From the NCBI GenBank assembly GCA_025667525.1, contig CM046875.1:527955079-528019078 (forward strand): 64,000 nucleotides of DNA. Reading direction: 5' to 3'. This stretch comes from Glebionis coronaria (taxonomy: Eukaryota > Streptophyta > Magnoliopsida > Asterales > Asteraceae). A model generated the notes under the pieces. It saw nothing but the letters and a program-made list of their open reading frames with translations. It had not been told where the DNA came from and did not search any database. This document shows, piece after piece, positions 1 through 8,301 of this stretch. Positions within the stretch are counted from its first letter, which is position 1, and each line of letters opens with the position of its first letter. The position numbers and the translations under genes are program-made.

Positions 1-1551
1 ATAAAACATGCCCTTATGGCTTGTAGTTATTTCTGACTGCAACCCGTTTTCACATTAAAGTCAGGTACTTCTTATGAAAGCTTTGGCTAACAATGGGAAT
101 TAATTTTCTCGGGCAAGGTTTACTTTAAAACCTTGTAAGGGATCAAGTTTACTTTATGACTTGGTCTAACACAAATCTATGTACGTTTCAGTGCATTTAT
201 TTGTTAAAACAAGAGAAGTCTTGTTTTTATGAAGCTATCATCTCTACAACCATCGCAATCTACAATTGGTATCTACATACTCGACGATGCAACTACTCAA
301 CCGACGACTACAGCTCTTTCAATAGAACACGGGTCAACAATTGAGGGGGAGCAATTGTCAAGCATTCAGAATCTTCGATGCCGAACGTGCCAAGCTCACT
401 AACTGGTGTCAAGACAACAATACCAATCGTACACGTGGTGTCAAGAGATGACTTCAGACGTGACGAGGCGACCAACATATGCTGACATGAACCATTTGAT
501 CTTATCATATGATGTTCTCATCTATCAGGTCCAACCTTGTCAATTCTTTTCTAAAATGGTGAATATGTGATCATGTTACAAATCGGTATCATATCTCATA
601 CATTTGATATCATAAAGATAAAATGGACTTGCATTTTTCTTCCCAAAACCTTTGTTAAAACTTCATTAAATCAATTGATATTAAAAACATCGATTGGGTT
701 AATATTTTTAATATGGGGGAGAAAATGTGATTTAATATGGGATATTATCACAAATGGTTTGACTTAATGTGCTGGCTCATCCCGACATGTGCGAAATATT
801 TTCGAATATCGTGGCATATGTTAAGGGGGAGCAAAATGGATTTGCTATATCAAAATGGATTTTCATGGTGACATATACTTACCCAAAACCCATTTATTTC
901 ACGACGATGAAGATTGTGGTGACATAAGGATGGTAGGATAGGTTAAGTCCTATGATTCTTCCAGAACCGGAGGAATCTTCCCAAGGACATTCCATAGCTA
1001 GAAATAGTAGTCCTTAGGAAAGTTGGAGAAAGATTGTGAACGTAGCTGAATGCTGACCATGTACTTAAGTTAGCACTGGAACAATCACAACAAGGTGCTA
1101 GTTATGACGTATTGGTAAGCATTGAAGGGGTTGAAGAATGAAAAAGAATTGTAAAGATAAAGGGTGTAAAGAAAGAAGCCCTCCTTACAACTTTAGGCAG
1201 AAACCGGGTCAACACATATGCTATTGAGATCACTTTAATGATTCTCGATATTGAAGACAGACATCATGGACCCAGTGATGCAATGCACAACCCATCCCAG
1301 CTAACTCAGATATCTCTCAAAAGGTATTTGTTTTAATCACACGGAGACAACGCATTATCTATTGATTTATTCACTCCGAATAAATTGGTATTGAAAAGGT
1401 GGCACTCCTCTCCAGCCTCCGATCACTAAAATCCAAAATGCACGATCGAGTCTAGAGCCATTTGATATCATCAAATATCTCATTAGGACACACTTTCATA
1501 TTTCCTTGCTTCTTCATACACTGTGAAAAGTAAGAAAGATTTTAAGAGTCA

Positions 1552-1943
1552 TACGCAAAATCTTCATGATCTTGCCTGAACATCCGAGTAATACGAAAGT
1601 ATTTACAATGAAGATGGAAATCCTTCTTGAGCGAATATCAAAAAGCTCATGGTAGGTGACTTGTGCGATTCTTTATGAATCAAACTTGTGATAACTGGAA
1701 AGCAACAGCTGTTTAATTCTTAACTGAATTTAAACACGTTCCAGGCCTCTACGCAATATCTTAGTGATCTTGCCAGAACACTCAGAGTGATACCTTAGTG
1801 TTCACAGTGATGAGTGGAAATCCTTCTAGTGTTAACCTCAAACAGCACTTGGTAGGTAACTTGCAAGATTCTATACGAATCAAGCTCGTGACAACTGGAA
1901 AGCAACGATGGTGCGGTTCTTAATTGAATTTCACTTGTTCCAG
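1552..1943. repeat. imperfect tandem duplication, unit about 195 bp
   Basis: Copy 1 is 1552-1744 and copy 2 is 1750-1943. Both begin with TACGCAAnATCTT, both contain GATCTTGCC and AACTGGAAAGCAAC, and both end in TTCCAG. The copies are well diverged, so the duplication is old. It lies in the non-coding 3' part of element A. Confidence 0.7.
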
Positions 1944-2122
1944 GAACATGAATTGACGGCTTCAAATCATGCGGATATTATTATCCAAATGATTCAATCT
2001 TTATGTTCGCAGTCAGCTTTGGACGGTCGAATAAAGAGAACGGGTTTACCCGCGAAATCCTGTCAGGAAGTTACTTAATTGAAACTATCCGTCACGGGTA
2101 CGATATCTAATATCGTCTAACG

Positions 2123-2127
2123 GTCTT
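2123..2127. repeat. target site duplication of E1, left copy (GTCTT)
   Basis: GTCTT directly precedes the left E1 LTR and is repeated at 14191-14195 directly after the right LTR. Ty3/gypsy integrases make 5-bp duplications, so this fixes both element ends. Confidence 0.9.
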
Positions 2128-3807
2128 TGAAACTAGGATTTTTTATGTAATTAATTTTCGTTCCTCGACTCACTCGAATTGAAAGCCAACTTTATCGTAG
2201 AGATTAATCGTTTTTGGTTATAGAAACTTGATTGGTAATCTATGTCTATTTAAGCTAAAAATGGGGAAAATATGTAGGCTAAGGACTATATAAAAATAAA
2301 AGCGCAATTAATTCACGTAAATATTACTCTAAAATGCAATGTAAAATTAAACTACAAAAATCGATCTAGATGCAACAAAAATAGACTATAATTAAAAATA
2401 AAATCTAAATGCGAAATTAATCTAAATGCAAGCACGTAATAGCAAATAAAAGTGAAGAAAATTGAAATCACAAAAATAAACTTAAAAATTAAGTATAAAG
2501 CTTCAACCTTTTAAGCTTACTAATCTTTTTAGACGATAAAGCTACAAGCTTTATGTACTAATAAGCTTAATAATCACAAAAAGGTGTAAACTTTTTACTA
2601 ATAATGAGCTTATCTAAATGAAATCTACTTTTAAAAACTTTTAAACTATTTTTTTAAACACAAATAATACTAACTAAAACTAATTAAACCGATTTTTATA
2701 AAAAACTATAACTATTATTAAAAACAATTTAAACTATAACGATCTAATTAATAAAACTAAAGCGATTAAACTAGAAAAATTAAAAGGAGAGCTTTAGTAC
2801 CCGTAGTCCGTAGAAAACCGCTCTAAAACAAATAACATCAACAACATCAACAAAATACGGCCCGTTAAGTACACGGCCTCCAAATTCCAAAACTATCAAA
2901 AGCTAAACCCAAATTTGGCCCGTAAAGTACACGGCCTCCCAAATCAATCTCTAACCAAATCAATCAAACCATATCAACTTGAACCGAATTAATCCACTAT
3001 AAGCTCTTCTTCAAAAATGATAGATCGATACGCCGAGATCAAAGAAAACATAAAAGGTTAGAATAATAAGCAATAATTATTAAATGATTAAGAGATTTAA
3101 TTAAAACTAATAGATCTAAAATATTTTTTATGTTTTATAAAAGTATTTTAAATTTTAAAGATAAAAATTATAGATCTACTTAATCTATTTAAAAACCTAA
3201 TAGATCTAACTATTTTTAAATGTGTTATAAAAATACTTTAAATTTTAAACTCTAAACTTATATATCTAAACTTTTTAATATGAAAAACTATTAGATCTAA
3301 TTATTTTTTGGTTTTTTTTTTTGAAAGTATTTTTAATTTTTAAAACTTAAATCTAATAGATCTAAAAAAACTAATTAATAAAAACTAGAAGTGCTTAAAT
3401 AAAAAGCTAGCTTATAAATAAGTCGTAAGCCTAAGCTTAGGACTTATGAGATTTAAAAAGCTAAAAAGCTAATTAAATGATTACTCCACAAATAAGCTAG
3501 ATCTACTAAAAGGAAACAATAAGCTTGAAATAAAATTAATTATTCTAAACTTTATATAAATCTAATCTTATTTGGAAAAAGTTATAAAAACTTATCCCAA
3601 AATAATAAGATAGATTATTATAAATCTTAAAAAGAAAGGAAGAATGAGAATATAACTAAGAGAAAATTAATTAAACTAAAACTTGACTTTTATTAAAATT
3701 TAAAGATTACAAACTTGAAAGGAAAATACAAAATTTATAATATAATAAAAACTAGAGAGAAATTTAAATAAAACTAAGCTAACATGTTACAAATGAGAGG
3801 GTGGGGG

Positions 3808-3815
3808 TTTATATA
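3808..3815 (-). promoter_or_regulatory. TATA box of E1 left LTR
   Basis: TATATAAA is read on the - strand, followed by a C-rich stretch (CCCCCACCC) as in many plant LTR promoters. The same box is at 12833-12840 in the right LTR. Confidence 0.65.
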
Positions 3816-3994
3816 AGCTGATGGACCCAGGGGTATTTTTGTCCATTCACACCCTTTCCTTAGCTTCAAAGCTACGCACCCTTATGGCCAGCTGTCTTTT
3901 TTTTCTTGTTAATATCAATCCCTTCTAGAAGCTTGGATCTTGTGCATATCATTGGCTGACACATGCATTCCTAATACTGACGCGTGCCAGGTGC

Positions 3995-4383
3995 CACGTG
4001 TCACTCAATGATTGGGCAGCCGCCCTGAGTCATCTGCCACCACAGCAACCTTGGATTGACGTGGCGGCGCCGCCGCCACGTGTCATCAGCCTATTGACCC
4101 GCCGTCACTGCTCCTCTGCCACCTCTGCGCCGCCCTGCCACCTCGTACTGACACCTCTGCCGCCGCCCTGCCATGTCAGACCTGCAGTTAATAAATCATT
4201 AGTGACACGTGGCACGCTGGCATTGGCCAGCGGCCGCCACGTGGTTGATGACGTCAGCGTGACGTCACCCGGTCTGGACCGGTTTAAACCGGGACTGAAC
4301 CGGGTCTGGACCGCACCGGGTGTGAACCGGGTCAACTGGTCGGGTCGGTTCCGCCACGTGGATCACTCAGAGAGTGCCACGTG
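3995..4383. promoter_or_regulatory. G-box and CRE/C-box cluster in E1 left LTR U3
   Basis: Six perfect CACGTG palindromes occur at 3995, 4077, 4206, 4238, 4355 and 4378 and two TGACGTCA palindromes at 4249 and 4260, all within about 390 bp upstream of the TATA box. Several have the ABRE form CACGTGTC or CCACGTGG. Such sites are bound by plant bZIP and bHLH factors and confer response to abscisic acid, light or stress. The island is much richer in G+C than the rest of the LTR. It also contains a 14-bp palindrome CCGGTTTAAACCGG at 4279-4292 within AACCGGG-like repeats. Regulation is inferred from motif density only. Confidence 0.7.
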
Positions 4384-4410
4384 GCAGCTGGAAAATAATC
4401 CCAGCATTTT

Positions 4411-4482
4411 GCCTTAGCCAGGATTCGAACCCTGGTCTTGGCTGCCAAAGTTGAAGTTGCTAGCCAATGGGCCAAGCAGACC
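4411..4482 (-). other. tRNA-like sequence with Pol III B box in E1 left LTR
   Basis: On the - strand a perfect B box GGTTCGAATCC (4421-4431) sits about 45 bases downstream of an A-box-like TTGGCCCATTGGC. The T-arm is imperfect and I could not fold a full cloverleaf, so this is a tRNA relic or SINE-like fragment rather than a tRNA gene. It lies in sense orientation relative to E1. Confidence 0.5.
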
Positions 4483-5139
4483 TTCATGTTTATATATACA
4501 AAACAATATACTTGACCCCTTTTGTAGCTTGGTTGACTGGCACATTGACCCCTTTTGACTTGTTGACTAGCTTTATTAATTTTAAATAATAATAATAATA
4601 ATAATAATAATATTACGAAAAATTAATTTATTTTTAATAAAAACTTTATTTTATTTATTTTATTTTATTTATTTTCGGAGATTAATTTATTTATATTATT
4701 AAATTATTAAAAACTATTTATTTAATTTAAAAACTTAATAAATTTTAAAAATTCATAGAAAACAAATCGTAAAGAGTTACGACGCGAGGTCGGGACCGTT
4801 GGCTTCGTAATTTTGTGTTTTTCAATGTGGCTTGTTAGTGGATGACTTTGGAGATTGGCAAAAATGGTCCTTGTTGTAAAATCTTCATCAAATCTTCATT
4901 TTTAGTCCTCCAAACTTCATTCTTTTGGCACTTTTTGGTCCTTTGACTTTATCTTTGGCTTTTTCTTCGATAAATGACCGTGAAATCCCGTGTTTTTCTT
5001 CTTTTGATCATTTGTACCTATTTAAACACAAAAACACAAAACCACGCGTAATTCCGACTTTTGCGACATTAAACACATGATTAGGTCTTGTTTTTCATTG
5101 ATTTTAGTGGCAAAAGGATAAGTGTTTACACACTTATTA

Positions 5140-5153
5140 AATCTCCTACACTT
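5140..5153 (-). promoter_or_regulatory. E1 polypurine tract (plus-strand primer)
   Basis: On the - strand AGTGTAGGAGATT directly precedes the LTR start TAATAAG. E4 has the matching AGTGTAGGGGATT before its LTR. This would prime plus-strand DNA synthesis. Confidence 0.75.
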
Positions 5154-6691
5154 GACCATTGCACTGACCCCATGCAATGCATTATTTCAAAGCATAAAGT
5201 TACATTTTTCTCATAATTAACCCATCTCGGCCTTTATTATTATTACTACTACTACGATGAAAAGATAAGAACTTAAAAGGAGACAAGAGTTATTAAGAAT
5301 TTATTAACTTGGAAATTATTCGATGGAAGAAACTTGTAAAGAAATCTAAGACTTGAATTAGGGCTTTGGTGTCATGAATATTAATCACCCTCAAGTTTCA
5401 CGTTCCCCATACCAAGCTTAAAAACGAGATCATTGTTTACCATAAGTTCTCAAGTTAAATCCCACTCATATAAGATAAATGTGTAATACTCTTTCTCCAA
5501 TTCCTACTTTGTATCTCTAGATTTTATTGATTGTCATTCACCCGTAGGCTCATTTGACTTATTTGATAATTATTATTCCAAAAATGAAGGCAAAACGGTG
5601 CAAACCCGACACTCAAAACCTAACCTCGTCCTCAAAAATGTTGTTACTAAAGCAAGCCCACATCAAGGATGATTTAACACGATTTAGGGAATAAATTCCC
5701 GGACCCAAAATTTGGCCGAATAGTACTACTTATTAATTATTTCCTCCAAAGTCAAGTTGACTTTATGTGGAGTTTAGCAAGTTCACATCATATACCCTTA
5801 GGCTCTTTAAGATGTAAAAATGCTCCCCGTCTATTGTCCACACCCTAAGGCTCCTTGAACGATAAACGAGGGAATTGATTTATTGATCAATTTTTATTCA
5901 ACATTTACCATGCCATACACCTTAAGGCTCTAATGACAAGGTTCGTGCTACATGCCCCACACCCTAAGGCTCCTTGAGGTCATGTTTTAATCTTATTCTT
6001 TTATTTATGATATAATATAGTAGGCCAAATTCCGCGGTCCCATGGTCTGAATACCTCCTACTTAGTGGTTATGAGCCACCTTAGTTGGAAGTCCACAACG
6101 CTGGCACCCTCAATGTGTTCGTGCTTTAATTACAAGGAGAATAAAGATTTGGCTAAGAATTAAGATATCGAATCGGCACCGCAAAAATCCTCATTTATTA
6201 AGCAATTTAAATATACAGGCGGGAAGAAAGAGCCACAAAAACCATATAAGCAAAAATTAACCCTTAAACTTATTATCAACTCTATCATCTCTCGTTCTCC
6301 ACAATTTAAAATCTCAAGGGATGAGACTCGTGGATGCTTAGCCTAATAAACCAATTAAGGTCCATATGGTTAAGGATACTAGCTAGAGTAAACTTGGATA
6401 AGTAAACTTGGGTTGAGTCAAAATATTCACGGCGGCCTAATATATCAAAGACATCTAAACTTGTTAAAACCATTTTATTTATTATTTATTTTTGACTTTA
6501 TTCTTTAAAATAGAAATTATTACGATGCGATGATAAAAGGAAAGAAAATAAAAGAAAAATACAACAAGGCCAAAATAGATCAAACATTTGAAAAACGTTG
6601 TAAATTTTTTTTAAATTTTCCGGTTAAATGAGGTCAAATTCATGGAAAAGGTCACTAAAATTTTGATAGAAATCCCCCCTACACTTAATAT

Positions 6692-6711
6692 AAACATTGT
6701 CCTCAATGTTT
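6692..6711 (-). other. conserved Athila 3' UTR hairpin 2 (E1 copy)
   Basis: The arms AAACATTG and CAATGTTT form a perfect 8-bp stem around a 4-base loop, AGGA on the element sense strand. The same hairpin is at 35555-35574 (E2) and 53938-53957 (E4). Polypurine tracts flank it. Confidence 0.75.
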
Positions 6712-7083
6712 AAGCATGTGGGAGAATAAACTCCCCTACACTTAGGACATTGAGTACGTTGTTTAAAATCGAGCTAAGGAAAGGACAACTAAAGTGATTT
6801 CATTTATTCGTTTTATTTATATACAAGATAGAATCACAATAGCAAAAACTTATCGAAGGAACCAGGTACACGGGAAACACGGGAACACGGGTCACGTCAA
6901 AAGCACCAAAAGTGGATCATCAAGGCACATGTACCTACACAATCACAACACACAAAACAAACAACCTACACGGCTCCCCCTACACTTATTGGTGAAAATG
7001 GGTGAAAGGTAAAAAAAAAGGGTGAAAAAGGGTGGAAAAGGAAAAAATCTAACCTAGTTTAAACGATGCTTGATTTTTAATCA

Positions 7084-7103
7084 CGAGTCTCTAGCTCGAC
7101 TCG
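7084..7103 (-). other. conserved Athila 3' UTR hairpin 1 (E1 copy)
   Basis: The arms CGAGTC and GACTCG form a 6-bp stem with an 8-base loop, just downstream of the stop codon of the gag-PR-acidic frame. Equivalent hairpins follow the integrase stop in E2 (35936-35955) and E4 (53590-53609) with the same stem and loop length but different loop bases. Confidence 0.7.
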
Positions 7104-7122
7104 ATTTCCCGAATGTCATCAT

Positions 7123-8301
7123 TCAAATGGGAAAATCATGGAACAACCGAGATTTCCAAGGGAGGAAAATCTCTCCATGATAAAGGTGAAACAAAGTCAT
7201 ACAAGGCATACCCCATGAAAATCCACCCAGGTCAAACACATAATTTCCATCACAAAAGGAAATAAACCCCGAGGTGGTACGCAAGTCATAGAAAAGTGGG
7301 GTATCCTTAGGCAAAAGTCTCTTACTAGGAAGGGTAAGGTGGTATGGCAATGAAAGCACAAAAGTCTCTATTCCCGGATCAAACACCGGTTCCTTAATGG
7401 GAAAATAGCAAGAGGTGTCGACATTTAAGCTCAAAATATCATCAAAATCCATAGTGGGAAAGTCATCCTCTTCCAAACTTGATGTGAAAACATAAGTATC
7501 GTCGGAGTCATAGGAAAACTCTTCCTCATGAGGAAAATAGGTATTTAGAAAGATATCTAAATCCTCCTCAAATGGAATAACCTCTAAAGTAGGTATGATC
7601 TCTAAGAGTGGAGGATCCTCCTCAAAAGTCATGACTTCTAAAATTGGAGTATACAAGTCAAAAGGAGTCTCCATGGAAGAATCACTCATAGAGATATGAG
7701 GTGCATTAAAATCATGGGGTGGGTCATTAAAATTAATGAGATCACTTAAAGAAGTGTCATCATCATAAGTATCAAAGATTGGGGTATCATAAATGGGTGA
7801 GTCAAAAGTGGGTAGGTCAAAAGACGAGTCGTCTAAGCCGAATATAGTGTGAGCACTTGAAGAAGTGTCATCACTATCGGTGTCATAAATGGGAGTATCA
7901 AAAATTTGAGGCTCTACGGGAAGGGATGAGTGTATCACAAAATCATTTTGAGTAGACTTTTCAATTCCAAAAGGATTAATAAAAATCTCTTCATTATCAT
8001 AATTAAGAACATCAATCATATTGACCGACTCTTTTCCATTTGATTTCGTTGTGATTTTTCCCATTTTAAAAACTTGTTGTTCATCCCGAACCCTAAGAAT
8101 TAACTCCCCTTCGGCTACATCAACTAAGGCTCTTCCGGACCTTAAGAATGGTCTACCAAGTATTAACGGAATACGAGGATCCATTTCATAGTCGACGACG
8201 ACAAAGTCCACGGGAAAAGTAAATGTACCGACTCGAACAAAAACATCTTCGGCAATACCAACGGGGTATGCGAGAGTTCGATTAGCTAAATCTAAAGTCA
8301 T
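7123..8301 (-). CDS. E1 protease C-terminal half plus acidic extension
   Basis: This is the downstream part of the E1 polyprotein, 392 residues as an open frame, overlapping the gag-PR frame by 20 bases in another register. Residues 1-80 continue the retropepsin-like protease, with the flap region and the family motif ILGRPFL near residues 47-53. The rest, about 300 residues, is strongly acidic with repeats such as PIYDT and PIFDT and runs of Asp, Glu and Ser. It ends in an aromatic tail and shows none of the motifs of RT, RNase H or integrase. In E2 the protease-RT linker is also acidic and Pro/Ser rich, so the extension may be an expanded linker left after pol loss (inference). Its function is unknown. 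The frame probably joins the upstream frame through a single frameshift, so its own ATG need not be a true start. Confidence 0.75.
   Translation of the reverse strand: MTLDLANRTLAYPVGIAEDVFVRVGTFTFPVDFVVVDYEMDPRIPLILGRPFLRSGRALVDVAEGELILRVRDEQQVFKMGKITTKSNGKESVNMIDVLNYDNEEIFINPFGIEKSTQNDFVIHSSLPVEPQIFDTPIYDTDSDDTSSSAHTIFGLDDSSFDLPTFDSPIYDTPIFDTYDDDTSLSDLINFNDPPHDFNAPHISMSDSSMETPFDLYTPILEVMTFEEDPPLLEIIPTLEVIPFEEDLDIFLNTYFPHEEEFSYDSDDTYVFTSSLEEDDFPTMDFDDILSLNVDTSCYFPIKEPVFDPGIETFVLSLPYHLTLPSKRLLPKDTPLFYDLRTTSGFISFCDGNYVFDLGGFSWGMPCMTLFHLYHGEIFLPWKSRLFHDFPI

Larger units (their letters stand above)
1..2127 (+). mobile_element. 3' non-coding part of copia element A, left of the E1 insertion
   Basis: No convincing coding region is visible; the short open frames here have no recognisable motif. 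The stretch is assigned to copia element A because the 5-bp duplication GTCTT at 2123-2127 and 14191-14195 shows that 1-2127 and 14196 onward were contiguous before E1 inserted, and the right side runs into a polypurine tract and LTR. Three polypurine tracts of the form GGGGGAG lie at 342-352, 712-724 and 821-832, resembling the terminal tract at 14659-14670. Several tracts upstream of the 3' LTR are known from copia elements of the Sirevirus group, but the lineage is not proven here. Confidence 0.5.
2128..5139 (-). repeat. E1 3' LTR (left on + strand)
   Basis: In sense (- strand) orientation it starts TAATAAGTGTG at 5139 and ends CCTAGTTTCA at 2128. It pairs with 11156-14190; visible differences are scattered single bases, one repeat unit in a (TAA)n tract near 4584-4612, and an indel near 3765-3790. 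That points to a recent insertion. The TATA box lies at 3808-3815, so U3 is 3816-5139 and R-U5 spans about 1.66 kb of very AT-rich sequence. A GC-rich island at about 3990-4390 stands out. Confidence 0.93.
5154..7122 (-). mobile_element. E1 3' non-coding region
   Basis: About 2 kb without a supportable gene, between the gag-PR-acidic frame and the 3' LTR. On the - strand it carries further polypurine tracts of the type AGTGTAGGGG near 6973-6990, 6733-6748 and 6672-6690 and two hairpins (7084-7103 and 6692-6711) that recur in E2 and E4. In autonomous relatives this segment follows integrase, so the missing pol was lost upstream of it. Confidence 0.7.

Noticed and set aside
3998..4417. 139-codon frame in the GC-rich island of the E1 LTR (and its counterpart at 13023-13334)
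   Set aside because: It lies in LTR U3, antisense to the element, has no domain, and differs in length between the two LTRs.
4411..4482. Functional tRNA gene
   Set aside because: The B box is perfect but the T-arm and acceptor stem do not pair properly, and the segment is part of a repeated LTR.
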